Assembly: GCA_028564675.1 (NCBI GenBank)
Contig: JAOVVO010000069.1
Location: 124,001-188,000 of the forward strand
DNA length: 64,000 nucleotides
Direction of reading: 5' to 3'
Origin: Onchocerca lupi
Taxonomy: Eukaryota; Nematoda; Chromadorea; Rhabditida; Onchocercidae
Below the pieces are notes generated by a model that saw nothing but the letters and a program-made list of their open reading frames with translations, made no database searches and was not told the origin of the DNA. Positions 12,480 to 24,398 of the stretch are shown piece after piece. The translations under genes were made by a program, and so were the position numbers. How positions within the stretch are numbered: the stretch's first letter is position 1; every line of letters starts with the position of its first letter.

Positions 12480-13079
12480 GGGAGGAAGCAAAAAGATGTC
12501 GTAAAATTTAACGTCGAAGCATTTAAGTCAAAATATTCCATTTCGTAAGTTACGACAGAAAACGTTTGATAATTAACACGTAAACAAACGTATGAAGTCA
12601 CGTAGACAAATTTTGAAAAGAAATATCATAACATTACAAGAAATTCATCTCATTCTCGAGCCGTCAGTTGCCGTTGTCGTCAGTTGGCGTCTAACTAAAC
12701 TATTCGATGAAGTGCTGTTGTGCCGTATTGTCACCCCACTTTCTCCTCTCCACCCACACATTTTGATGAACTTTTTCGCCTCCGCCCTTTTTTCTTTCCT
12801 AACTCTCTCAATTTATCCTACTCTCACTCTTACCACCAACAAGCGATGTTTTGACAAAATTTCAATCGTTTTCCACCTTTCCCCGCTTCTCTTCGTCCCC
12901 CCCCCACCCCTCCCCTCCCCTCCCCTCCCCTCCCCCGTTCCTCTTTAAATGATCGATTTGTCGATATTGGACGAATGGTCGATTTGTCACTCTTCAAACT
13001 AACTAACCCTCCTCATCGTCCATTATTTCTTCCTCTAACTCTGCCCTCTTTTCTCTTACATTTTCAAAATTTTTCGTCA
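12480..13079. promoter_or_regulatory. CpG/C-rich promoter-like region with CCCCT tract
   Basis: This is the most GC-rich and CpG-containing non-coding stretch of the first 25 kb. It includes a run of CCCC(T/A) blocks at 12898-12936, so the minus strand has at least five GGGG blocks with 1-nt loops. It lies about 0.8 kb upstream of the first modelled exon of the minus-strand FLYWCH gene and just upstream of a plus-strand presequence-like ORF, so it could be a shared bidirectional promoter. The long ORF here (12592-12948) is proline/leucine low complexity and is not called. Confidence 0.4.
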
Positions 13080-13409
13080 ATGTTGCGCCAAATAGTCATA
13101 TCATCAGTTCAAGCCGTAACATCCTTGTGTAAAACGTCAAGTACGCTTACAAAATACACTTCAATTATCAGCAAAAGTATGTTTTTACGTGATACGACGT
13201 GTTCTTAATTTATGATATTTTTTTGGTATTGCTGAAACGAGCGTGCTTCACTTCAAACGAGCGTGTATTATTGATTACTGATTAATTTGAAGCTGATATT
13301 TTTTGCATCAAAACTCAAATGGTACAAATAAGAGCAACTCATAAATGCAATTGAAATTTTAATAGTTTAGAAATTTTCAGAAATTTCAACTTTAGATGAA
13401 TGGCAATAA
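13080..13409 (+). CDS. Possible small mitochondrial-presequence protein (2 exons, 41 aa)
   Basis: Exons 13080-13176 and 13381-13409. The first exon encodes an amphipathic, Ser/Thr/Lys-rich, acid-free N-terminus (MLRQIVISSVQAVTSL...) typical of a mitochondrial targeting sequence, ending at a good donor (AAAA|GTATGT). The acceptor ATTTTCAG joins in phase and leads to a short tail (KISTLDEWQ) and TAA. The position directly downstream of the CpG-rich region supports a first exon. The second exon is short, so the true 3' part may lie elsewhere. No family is recognised. Confidence 0.28.
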
Positions 13410-14295
13410 ACTAGATTTTTCATCTATAAACTAATAAAATTCTGTAACGACATATCTAATTTTATTGTCCAGTAATTTCACAATTAATTACAAAAAAAAA
13501 AAAAAAAAATTTCTGTATAGATTTTTCTTCGCATGTCATCAATTTGAAATTAATTAATTAAGTGGAAATTGGTTAAGAGGAGTCATCGATTTAAAATTGA
13601 TTAATTAAGAAAGAAGAGAGTGACAAGTCATAATATTTCCAATAACGGAAAAAATTTATGTTAGACAACGATGCTTCTTACAAAATACATTGAATACTTG
13701 AAATGGGCTGCAGTAGCGTGCATATTGCATGCATTTTTCTTGCATCTTCATATTTTCAATTATGAATTTCAATTTCGATCATTTCGATTGTTTGAGTGCC
13801 AAATAATATTGGATAAACAGGAAATGACGTATTATATTGAAGTGACAGTGTAAAATTAATCATATTGACAAATAAATCTTTTATTTTTGGATGTTCGAAA
13901 AGAAAAAAAAAAAACTTTTTATTTTATATCATATTTTTTCTAATGGGGTCAGATTACTGAAATAATTGAAAACGCTTTCGATTTCCAATTATTTCAAATG
14001 AATAAATTTTAGTCAAAATTTGATACATAAATATTCCACGAATATTTATCAGATTTAGCATTTCTTGTCTTATCATTATAATTATTCTTTTAATAAAATA
14101 TGATAATATCGCCTACCGTACTACTTTTTTGATAAAAAAAAAAAAAAAAAAAAATCGCATCTTTCACTGATATGATGCGAAAATGATCAGCATTAAAGAT
14201 TTCCAAATTAATATTTATTACAATTCAAATAATATATCTTTACCGCTCTCAAAAAAAAAAAAAAAAAAAAAAAAAGAGTAAAAAAGGAAAAAAAA

Positions 14296-15526
14296 TTAAA
14301 GATTATTTTGTCTAAAACGAAAAAAAAAATGCAATTTTATATCATCTAAACAGGTATTATGAAATGCTGGAAGTAAAATTTCTTTTTCATAACTAACTGT
14401 AAACATTGTCAAATTTTCATTGTCTAAATTTGCAAGTTCATTTATTACAAATTTTTTGTCAAATATTTGGCGAAAACTTTGTCCTATTAAATATTCAGGA
14501 ATATGAAATAGTAAATTAATTCTAAAATTAAAACAAAATAACTTATCATTATAATTTTATGCATATGATAAATCAAACGTGCTAGTTAAGTCATGCATGA
14601 GATTTGCATCAATGAAATGTAATGATAATTTTATGTGACATAAATATGACATGTATGATGCAGCAATAAGACCGGTTTACTTAAAAAATGGAAAATCAAA
14701 TGGTAAATAGAAAAAAAAGTTTGAGTTAAAATTTCCTTTTTACCCTTATGAATTACATTCATTACTAAAGTTGAAAATTACAAAATTATGTATTTAGTAA
14801 TTCGTTTTAAAATATTTAATAATTACAATTTATCTTAATTGTTCACCTAAATCGATCCGGATGAAACTGTTATGCAAAAATTATCAATTAATAAAATTTA
14901 TATTGCTGAAGCTACATCATTATTTATGTAATATATGTATATTTGAATAAAATTGTTATATACAAGTAGTATTTATTTCAAATTATACTAATTATCGAAA
15001 TTGTTTGTATGATTTATTGCAAATATTTTACAATTTAAATATATTCTTCAGTTCTAAAAAATGAATTGCTAATTTTGCAAAAAGTATCTCAATTTAACTA
15101 AATAAATTAATCCATTACTACTATTTTACATTTTTTCATATCTTTATCTTTACGAATAAACTGTGTTGAATTAAAAAGAAATTATTAAAAATTACTATTT
15201 TTAGATAATCGAAATTTGTAACAATATTAGTGTCAGGCATTGAAATATTTTAATATCATTATATTTTAAAGCTATCTTCTTTTGAAATAGAAGGTAAAGT
15301 GAAAATTATTATTAGAAGTTGAAATTGTTATTTAATCTTTTTAAAATTTCTGAAAAAAAAAAAAAAAAACGATGTATTCATTCATAAATTTCAGTATTAA
15401 ATTCAAAAAAAATTTTCTGATCTGGTCAAAAAAGTCCTCTGATCCGATAGTATCCTATTCATACAAATTGTTAATTGGAATACTTTTTTTTGGCTGATCA
15501 TAAATACATTTTAAATATTCTTCCAT
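14296..15526 (-). CDS. Unrecognised small protein (2 exons, about 95 aa)
   Basis: Exons 15526-15465 (phase 2) and 14521-14296. The ATG starts MEEYLKCIYDQPKKSIP; the second exon, after the good acceptor TTTTAATTTTAG, continues IPEYLIGQSFRQIFDKK and LTMFTVSYEKEILLP. Residue composition is more diverse than neighbouring AT-rich ORFs. The last 12 residues come from a poly-T run and may be wrong. Short ORFs lie upstream in the leader. No family is recognised; function unknown. Confidence 0.35.
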
Positions 15527-17842
15527 ATTGCATATCAATCATTCCTATTCTTTATTCATAGAATTTCTCTGAAATTTCTTTATTTAGAGAATTTCTCTGA
15601 ATTAGGAAAACAATTTTGGAATTTTATCTACTGTAATGGATTGCCTTTTAATTGAAGACTATTTTAATGCAATAAATGATAAAATATAAGCTGATAATAG
15701 CATAAATGATGAGTTTAATTTGAATCATTTAATCTTAAAACATGAATATTTTCACTTTTTTTTTCAAATTGAATTAGTTGAGCTATTAAAGATATTTGGT
15801 TATTATAAATGAAATTTACAATGCTTGGACCAAAATTACATGAAAGTCAACTGTCTGCTTGCATTATTAGTATAATTTTTTTTTTTTTTTTTGATTATAC
15901 GATTTTCAAAAATAAAATAAATGGATTTTATTCTCGAAATCAAACTTTCCATGACTACAATATAGGAACAGGCTAAAAACGAATAATTCATTTGAAGATT
16001 ATAGAGAAATTTATCAAGCATAATAATGCTAAAGTAACGCTATTTTGCATGTGAAATTCTTTTTGATCATTATGAATCCTAAAAGTATGATAAGATTTTA
16101 AAGAAAAAAGAGAAGGAAAGATGCTTTGAAAATGTATGCAAATTATTGAAAAGTTGCAATTAATTATGAAATTGCAAAATGAAGATGCGGAAAAACATTA
16201 TTTGATCGCTAGCAAGCAAAAAAAAAAAAAAAAAAATCTATCAGAATAGCATAATTGCTCACATATTCAATACAGTTTTCATCAAAATTTTACTCTAACA
16301 ATGGAAAAATGAAAACCAGAAATGAATAAAATTAGCTCCGAAAGTTTTTTTTTTTTTTTTTAAAGATAAAGATATCTATTATTGATATTGTCTCTGTCTC
16401 GGTATAGGAATAAATTTTAGTCAAAGTCAAACATTTAATTTACTTGGATGATATGCAAGATGTGCAATTGAAAACTTTTAAGTAAATAGCTGAAAATTGT
16501 ACGAATCATTGCAATCCCATAGTGCTAGCAGCAGTAACGTCTATTTTTATTTTAAGTTTGTTTCTCTTTATGCAATTCAAATTGCCAACAAAAGTTTGTT
16601 GAAATCAAAAGATGTACATTATAATCCTGAAAGAGATTACACTCTATCCATCATCAAATCACTTCATTAATAAAAATTTGCTATTAATTCAGATGACCTT
16701 GCATGCAATATTTTTTCAGCCTTCTTTAAAAACTCTTAATATGTTGCGTGTTTCAGTTCCATTTCAATCAACTTGGATGAAGTAATTAGAGCACCATAGA
16801 ATTATATCAAAAGTAATCTAGCTATATTAGTTAGATCAAAGGTATAAATTAATTTAAGCCTACTTTTTTCTTATATTTATCATGAATCGGAACTTGATTA
16901 AAGAAAAAAAAAAGAAGCATTTTTTACGGTTTATAAAAATGAATTTGTGAGGAACAAAATGATTTAATTAAAAAACAAATCAAACGTAATGCTTCATTTT
17001 CAATTTAATTATTTTTATTCTATATCGCAACATATTTTTGCTGAGCTTGGATTGAAAGTACTGTTTGGAACGAAAAGTGAGATTTTAATGTCAAAATATT
17101 TTAACTATATATAGCAAATAGTATAATCAAATGAATAAAAAGATGAAAAGAAAAAAAAAAACTGAATATCGGTCTTAAATAAAATCCTTTTTCATATATC
17201 AATAATTTAAATCCGTCTTACAAAAACAAATAATCATTGACAATCCAATTTGAAAGCTTAATCAGTCAGCTGCTGTTATAATAGAGCTTGAATATATTAG
17301 ATCGATACAAAAATACTACAATTCTTTAAACTTTGCAAACTTTATATACAAAATTTTCAATACTTCATACAGTGATTAGGAAAGTAAGAATTCATATAGA
17401 ACAATTAGAAGTTTGAGGAACAGATATATTTTATAAATGTCGAACTAAACACTTTATCGAATAAGCGGATTGGATACAAAAATGAAAAAACAAAAATGAA
17501 AAAAAAAATGAACGATATTTTGCCAAAAATATCAAAATTTTCGAACCAACAAACAGTTTAACTGCAGGTGATTAAACAGAATGGTTAGCATTGTGGAACT
17601 TCTTATTATTTTGAAAAACTTCTAAAAGCCAACACATAACTATAACCGCAGTACAATCATACCATCACTTGAAAACATGGATGAGAAATATAATAAATAT
17701 AAATAAAATAAATTCAATATCCTATACTCTGCAGTGCAGTAATTCCGATCTAACAAAGAAAACTATTATTTGTCTTGGACAAACAATCAGAAACTACTTT
17801 CTGCAATTTACCTCACTTTAAATATCATTCAATGAAATTTCA
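15527..17842. other. No confident gene
   Basis: AT-rich. A few exon-like + strand pieces exist: ATG at 15812 with a donor about 61 nt later; about 16088-16155; and an exon after AAATTTTAG at about 16419 ending in TAA near 16480. They cannot be joined in one frame without an unseen exon. The 61-codon minus ORF at 15836-16021 overlaps them antisense. A minus-strand terminal-exon candidate (about 16628-16557, after CTCTTTCAG) is likewise orphaned. Confidence 0.5.
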
Positions 17843-19510
17843 TCAAATTTCATCATCTTCATCGTTGACATCCAACCTATCACGAGGTAAAAATATATTA
17901 TAGTGTTGAGGCCAGGAAAAAGCATGCGATTTGAAAGCATCACCGAAACTTTCATTGCATCTTTTATCAAGTAGAGTAGTAATAATTCGAAGACCAATCT
18001 GAACATAAACAAAAAATTAAACAATCGATATTTATCATTTATATTTGATTTCCATTTTAAACTTCTAATTGAAATATTAAATTAAAATGCTGGAAAAGAG
18101 TTGTCATTTATCAGCTTATGTTTAGCTTTTTTCTTTTTTTTTTTTTTAAATTTTGAGAACTTTAAACTCATAATCAATAAAAAATCGCTAAAAATTGACA
18201 AAACTAATAATAAGCATTTTAATTTCCCTTTATTAACTGTTAATCTTGCAAAATTCTTAGCCTGTCTGTTTAAGAAAAAAAGAAAAAAACTCTAATAACT
18301 GAACTGTTAGATCCAGAATGTCACATATGAATTAATATCATCTCAAAATATACTATCTCATAAATAGTGACAAACGATTGAAAGAGTCTTTAAACTTTTT
18401 GAAATTTTTATCAATTTTTTTCCGCTCAGATTCTATCAATTTCCATATTTTCCCGCTCAAATCCTGTCAATTTGTATATTTTCATAAACCAGAAAAAAAA
18501 AGAGAAAGCAATAAAAATAAACAGTTGAATTAATAACTGTTTTCAAAGATGGATCGTAACTGGAAATGACTGATTCTTACAATAAAAACACTCAAAAACT
18601 AAAATGTTTAAATGCAAAATAAAAGAACATGGAATATATCGAATCAGATTCCGAGAATATTTTGAAAAAATAGAGATTGAAAAATCGCTAGATGATCTCG
18701 AAATAATTCATGCTTATTGTGACATCGTATAAATTTGTTAATTCCATAGTGAAATCTGACAGTGGAATAGTAAAGTTCAATAATTAGTTTGATAATTAGA
18801 CAAGAAAACGAGATAACCATGATTTAAGCAAGAAGCAATAAGAATTTGACTATTTCAGTTCCTATCTTTGAAATATTCGGTCAATTTAGTTCAACAAGTA
18901 TTCTATTAACGGTTCACACTTAGTTGTTATCTTTCATTATCAAAACTATCAAGTCATTCCGTGTCACCTATTTTTCGATGATGCAATTCGAATTACTACT
19001 GTCTTGACAATTTATATGTAAGGCTTTGAGAGAGAAATCTAAAGTATTAGCTTTCATCCAAATTTCAGTTTATAATTTATTCGTTGGTTAAAGTTACTTT
19101 GATAATTAGACAATAAAAAAATGACAATTTAAACAGTTGTCAATAAATATGTCAATGATGAACTAAACAATTATCAATAAAGGCAAAACTTACGATGGCT
19201 ACGATTAACGTCGCAGTAATTCTAACATATTTTGTGCCAACATTAATCGGATCACGCATAGAAGGAGAAACCTGGAATATGCACTGAAACATTTTAAGAG
19301 AAATGAAGAAACTAAATTTTAGAAATTAAGGTGAACGAATAAAAAATGTGTTTCTAAGATAAAATGCATTTTGATGTAAAAAAATAAAATATAATTTACA
19401 TTTTTCGTGACTTCATGTGTAGAATTGGTCGTAACGAAACGATAAATGGGAAGAATTCGAACATTTGCTAATCTTATAGCTTTTGAATAGTTCGATGACC
19501 AACCGATCAT
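17843..19510 (-). CDS. Probable mitochondrial single-pass membrane protein (3 exons, 114 aa)
   Basis: Exons 19510-19400, 19271-19194, 17998-17843, all phase 0, with acceptors TTTCTAG, TATTCCAG and TATGTTCAG. The N-terminus (NYSKAIRLANVRILPIYRF) is basic and amphipathic, like a mitochondrial presequence. A hydrophobic segment (VRITATLIVAIIGLRIITTL, about residues 53-72) is built across the exon 2/3 junction. The C-terminus has an aromatic block (FKSHAFSWPQHYNIFLP) and an acidic tail DVNDEDDEI. The ATG is one base after an acceptor, fitting SL trans-splicing; a possible leader exon ends at the donor GAG|GTAACT (about 19588). I do not recognise the family. Intron 2 (1.2 kb) contains an opposite-strand ORF model. 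Confidence 0.6.
18604..18909 (+). CDS. Possible nested small gene (2 exons, 57 aa)
   Basis: Lies antisense within intron 2 of the mitochondrial-type membrane protein gene. Exons 18604-18726 and 18859-18909 join in phase 0 (donor ATC|GTATAA, acceptor ACTATTTCAG). The first exon starts MFKCKIKEHGIYRIRFREYF and continues with mixed charge; the second ends SVNLVQQVFY. No family, signal or membrane segment is recognised. The length is within what chance can produce, so this rests on residue diversity and the good acceptor. Confidence 0.22.
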
Positions 19511-21104
19511 CCTAGAAATATCATTGAAATTCAAAAACGAAGCATTTTATTGAAATTCTACTAAAAATGTTCATCTGAAAAGTTACCTCGTCCATCCGCA
19601 AAATAAGTTGCAGGTTGGATGGATGCATTGGTGAAGATGATAATTATGAGCTGAGTTGGAGTTTGATAAATTTTTTTTTCTTTTTTCAAATGAAGTTAGG
19701 ATAAAATCTCATTCGACATTTTTTTTATCCATAAATTAATTAATAGCCATAGAAATGAAATTTTTAATTCATAAAAACAAATCTTTTCATGCAACGTTAT
19801 TCAATTTGATGAATTCAATCAGAAAAAAGAAATAAACTGATTGGAATTTCTTAATTTGATATTTCATTATAAAGTTTCCAAAAATATATCAATAAGTTAA
19901 ATTTGACATTGATTATTTCAATCACCAAATTATACATTATTCGAAAGATTATTTGTTGAACTTTAAAAAAAGTTAAGAATGATAAGATGAATGATGAATA
20001 TCTCGAATAATATCTCCTATTGTTAGTTTTTCTTCAAAAAATTAAATTATAGTTGTATTACTAATGCAATATTAAACGATAATAGTTGTATATTAATGCA
20101 GTGATAATCAATGATAAATGTATACTTATTTTTCTTCCTTAACTTTTTTTGAAATTCAATAATTAATCTTACTAAACAATGTGTGATTTGGCATTGTTTA
20201 TTGTGATTGAAATAATTAGTATTGAATTTATTAACATATTTCTGAAATTTTTATGGATAATTTATATGCTAATATAACTGTCATCCGTTTAAATTACAAT
20301 AGCTGTGCAACTTTTTATCAATTTTATCATTGCACTAGTATTCAAGTGCTATCTATTCAAATTGCGTTAATATTTAATATTCATTAATTAACATTGCATT
20401 AGTATACAATTAATAATATTCATTTTTATAAATAAAATTAATCCGATATTCATAATTGAAAATCATAATTTAAGTAGCACAGAACAATTATAGTATACTA
20501 TTTTAAGCTAACCAAAGCAACTGTCAATTAGTATAATTATTCATTTTTAAATTTATTGATACTTTTTTATAAATTATTGTTTTTTTTTTTTTTGAATTGA
20601 TCATGAAATTATAAAATTTCATGGAAGGAAATATTATATAAAATTAAAAATGCATTTTTTAAAAAAAAAAAATTAAAATTGAAAAAATAACTGACAAATT
20701 GCTAAATATCGAAACAACTATTGATAAATTTCAGATTTTGCAAACTTATAAACATTTAAATTTAAACTATTTAAGCATAATAATAAGATAAAAAAGTGAT
20801 TATTAAATTTATATGAAATGAAAACGTTTACAGTTAATATAATAAGTTTAGCTACTGAACAAAAATAAAAAGATTATAAGAAGAAAAATAACTAGTAATT
20901 ATAAAATAAACAATAATAACTAAAACATAGCATATGGATAGTAACTGATAAAAGATAAAAGCCAAATAAGTATGATAATTAAAATCACACAAAAAATTCG
21001 AAAATCAAAATTTCAAACAAATAAAAATCAATAGTCAATATGTATTTTAGTTCGTTGCAATTAAAACTGTTAATTGTAATGATTAAAACTAGTAAAGATG
21101 AAAA
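19511..21104. other. Nothing recognised
   Basis: Very AT-rich intergenic DNA with no diverse ORF, repeat family or RNA gene that I can support. A short GC-richer patch at 19588-19660 may be a 5' leader exon of the 114-aa minus gene. Confidence 0.6.
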
Positions 21105-21311
21105 ATGAATACTACTGCCGGAAAACCGAAATATCCTGATAATATAAACAATGATATAATCAAAGTAATTAATATTATGGGAATATCCTGGGAAGGAGCG
21201 ATTTCTAATCCAATCAATCTATGGTCCAAATTACAAATCAATTGGAATTTTTTGCTCAACAAAAATATAAATTTCAAAATAAATAAAGCATTAATTAAAT
21301 CTTACATTTGA
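21105..21311 (+). CDS. Hypothetical 68-aa ORF
   Basis: ORF with ATG at 21105, starting MNTTAGKPKYPDNINND. The segment is less AT-rich than its flanks. The opposite strand carries a codon-aligned 62-codon ORF with a hydrophobic C-terminal half (IPIILITLIISLFILSG), so either strand or neither could be coding. No family is recognised on either strand. Confidence 0.18.
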   Translation: MNTTAGKPKYPDNINNDIIKVINIMGISWEGAISNPINLWSKLQINWNFLLNKNINFKINKALIKSYI

Positions 21312-21539
21312 TGTAAAATCTTTAAATTAATTGCAAACAAATAAATCACCAACCAAATCTTACATTTTATCTCGAAATAACCATATAAATCATCTATCTA
21401 AATTCTAATTTTGAATTCATCTGAATTATCAAATAATTCTAAATAATTTAATTAAACTCTTGTTCTCTCAACTTTTCGTTTGATGTGAAATGCTTGAAAT
21501 ATTATAAGCGTTTAACTATCAGACGAACAAATTCTTAAT

Positions 21540-22094
21540 TACCATGAATTGTCTAGACTTGTCGCTGAAGTGAGCGAGGAAGATCAGAGAAATGTGATTT
21601 CTTTGTTTTAAAGGAAACAAATTGTAACCGTTAATGGCTGTAAAAAATTTATTTCTTTGTTTCAAATCAAATGACTCAGTTTTATGGCTTTGTTAAGTTG
21701 CTTAAGCTTGTTTTATGGCTATGTTAAATGCTTTAACCTTTGTTTCATACTGTTGTAAATCATAGCATAAAAGCGCTGTTATGCGCTAACAAAGAAAAGC
21801 TTTTTCATGTTACGGAGATGCTCCTTTGTGCATCATTTTAAAGGAAGGCTAACGAAGGATGCGGTTGGTTCCTCCGTCTGGGTTATTTCAAATTCTTATT
21901 GTTATCTTTTATTCCCTTTCCTCATATTAATGAATCGTCATTTAAATTGTTATGTTGATATAATTGATTTGTAATTGTTCGTACGTTGTTTTGTTATCTG
22001 AATTTCTGTAATAAAGGTTTAATTATCCAAGTCTGAGATATTGCGAAATATTCGATAACAATTCAATAAAAAACAAGAACCCTTATTATTGTCA
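21540..22094 (+). mobile_element. LTR-like repeat with SL1-like core, plus start of internal region
   Basis: Shares the block GCGCTAACAAAG, a downstream AATAAAGG signal, an SL1-like 22-mer (22016-22037) and the tail CGATAACAAT...ATTGTCA with the copy at 33 kb. The 3' boundary is placed at TTGTCA (22094) because similarity to the other copy stops there. It is followed by CGGTAAAGAAGATCGGCGACAAGAC, which looks like a primer-binding/leader region of an LTR retrotransposon. No gag or pol remains. The 5' boundary is uncertain. Confidence 0.55.
22016..22037 (+). promoter_or_regulatory. SL1-like 22-mer within LTR
   Basis: The 22 bases match the nematode spliced leader SL1 at 20 of 22 positions (C to T at position 11, T to C at position 18). 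They directly follow AATAAAG. The SL RNA donor GT is absent after the final GAG (here ATATTG), so this is not a normal SL RNA gene. Confidence 0.7.
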
Positions 22095-22406
22095 CGGTAA
22101 AGAAGATCGGCGACAAGACTATTGAAAACGTCTCCGATTATATAAATGTCGGTATCAACTTAATTTCACCTTTCAATTCGAATGTATTTCAATCTCAATC
22201 AAAAGAAAAAGACCTCCAATCCAACAAAATCTCCTGGAAGGCTTCAAATTATACACAATCAACTCAGTAACTCAAAAACTTAATTAATTTCCTTGTTATC
22301 TATAAAACAAGAAACATTCAAATTATCAATTATACTTCGATATTCATCCATAAATTGTATTGTAATGTAATTGCGTCGAATAAATTATGTTATAATAAAG
22401 CCTTTG

Positions 22407-23308
22407 TCACAGAACGAAATTGTCTATAAAGCAAACAATCTCTGATTTCTCCAAGCAAAAAACTTTCACGACAACGATTCCAAGCAACGTGATTAAAAAG
22501 AAAAGATAAAGAATCGAAATCACGAATAGATAAACGACAAATAATGCTGTGGCAAAAACAAATATAAAAAGTAGAATTAAATCGTTTTTTTTTTCTTTTA
22601 TTTGTTTTTTCGATTTTTTCTTTTTTATTTTTCGTTTCCACATTTTTCTTTTTCTCTTTTCATTTTTTCCTCTTTTTTTTAAAAAACATTGCAGACAAAA
22701 GTGAAAAAACAATCTTAAGAAACAAATCTAAAGTCAGTCAGAAATAAAAGTTGCGAGAAGATAAGGTAATTCAAAAAGCGAAAGCATTTTTCGAAGATCA
22801 GGTGTTCTGAGATCATATTTCTTTCAAAATTGTCAAAGGGCTGTAATTCCAATTCCAAAAAATTTTATCTATTGGAGGAAAGAGGAATCTTCCGATTGAT
22901 TTTAAAAAATAACTGACATTGAAAGATCAATAATTCAAAATAAAAATCAGTAATCTTATCTTAAAAAAAAACAACAAATATAGCATGAATATCACTAACA
23001 TCATGAAAAATAGAACAAAAACCGAAAAATGTAGAAAAATAATTCATCAGTTAATAATAGGTAAATAGATTTTGTAATCAATTAATAAATAATAGATAAA
23101 TAGATCTTCGTAGAAAAAAAAAAAAATAATTTTGATTTAAAGCGGTGCGGAGATTGATGAAATTTGAATAAAGATGCCGGCTTTGAGTATTTAACGAAAA
23201 TTTTATTATTATTTTCTCTTTCAGAATGAGAAGAACAATATTATAATTGAAATGACTTAAATATAATTCATTCAACTTATTGGACATTATTTTGTAACTT
23301 ATATCCAT
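22407..23308 (-). other. Cluster of minus-strand ORFs, possible membrane protein
   Basis: Three minus ORFs follow one another: 23308-23078 (starts MDISYKIMSNKLNELYLSHF), 22840-22715 (after the acceptor GGAATTACAG, starts PFDNFERNMISEHLIFEKCF), and 22712-22407 (Lys-rich, then two hydrophobic segments, LFIFVFATALFVVYLF and LFFLITLLGIVVVKVF). I could not join them in phase with good splice sites. The last would be a basic two-helix membrane protein if real. None is recognised. Confidence 0.2.
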
Positions 23309-24022
23309 TTTATAGAAGTTTTATCCATTTTCATTTGTGTTTTATATATCCTAAAATTTCTTATTCGAGAATTGAATGATGATTTTATTCTAGTTAACAA
23401 TTTTAATTAATCTCATCGAAAAAGATAGAGTACTCTTGTTAGAATTGTCAATATTAGAAATAATATTATTTATATTATCACTTTTCTCGAATTTTTTTCT
23501 TATTCAACATGAAGCAAAGTCAGTTATCAAATATGAATTATTTGATAAGTATTAATATTTATTCCTACGATTCCATCTTCAAGAAAGTTAGATGAGCATT
23601 TTTCCAACTGTTCTTATGTCAATTAAAAAGAAAAAAAAAAGAAGCAAAAAGAAAAAAGTACAAGTTAACAATTCTAAATAATTGAGATTTAATATCGTTT
23701 TTTCTTTCTTTTTTTTTTTTTTTTTATATTTGTTGCCATAATTTTTGCATTTTATTTTAAAATTACCAATAAGAAAATGATAAAAAAAATTACGTTTGGT
23801 TTCTGTTATAAAATAGGTTGTGTTTTCAAATAATGCTAGTTGTGCAAAATATGTGCATATTAATTAATAATAGTTTTGCAAAATGCGAATATGTCAGCAA
23901 TAGCAATGATGCAAAATGAAAGCAGATAATTGAGTTCATTTTTGTTAGCTTATGCAGAAAATTTTTTTATTGCTATGTTTTGGAAATTTTGAATAAAAAG
24001 TCCGTGGAATTTATTTGAGCTA

Positions 24023-24398
24023 TCATTGAAACCGATCACAGAAGCTATCTAATCTGCAAAAGATTGAAGATGATAAGTTTTTGCTATCTTCAATAATCCT
24101 CAAATTATGCACAATTTGCTAGTCCAACTAGTCATCTCAAATAGTTAGGAAAGCTTCTCATGAAAATTCGGTGAATATATTTGATTATTTACGTCAACTG
24201 AAAGTAGTTATTTTGACGAAGCATAATTAGACGTGGGATCTTAGTTTTCAAAACGATCCAGGACATATTTTTGAAATTAGGAACAACCTTAACGTACGTG
24301 GTAGTTCCGAATTCAGAAGCAATGTAAGAATTGTGACGGCAGTAGAGGGAGATGATCAATATTATCAAGTTTGTGATAACTTTATAGATGGACATCAT
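24023..24398 (-). CDS. Possible small secreted protein (2 exons, 78 aa)
   Basis: Exons 24398-24193 and 24053-24023, joining in phase 2 with donor GAC|GTAAAT and the strong acceptor CTTTTGCAG. The N-terminus (ITNLIILIISLYC) is a plausible signal peptide. The mature part contains FGTTTYVKVVPNFKNMSW and ends LDSFCDRFQ. The segment has higher GC than its flanks. No family is recognised. It lies about 460 bp downstream of another small minus-strand model. Confidence 0.32.

Noticed and set aside
12592..12948. 118-codon ORF on + in the C-rich region
   Set aside because: Its second half is Pro/Leu/Ser low complexity from CCCCT repeats, it has no splice context or recognisable domain, and it lies in a promoter-like patch.
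16136..16249. 37-codon purine-rich ORF (Lys/Glu)
   Set aside because: It depends on a poly-A run and is within chance expectation for purine-rich DNA.
15812..16480. Plus-strand gene from ATG 15812 through exon-like pieces
   Set aside because: Phases do not join without an unseen exon, and the minus strand is equally open, so the model is not supported.
22016..22130. Possible SL RNA gene
   Set aside because: The SL1-like 22-mer lacks the following GT donor and any Sm site or stem-loops of an SL RNA, and it is part of a dispersed repeat.
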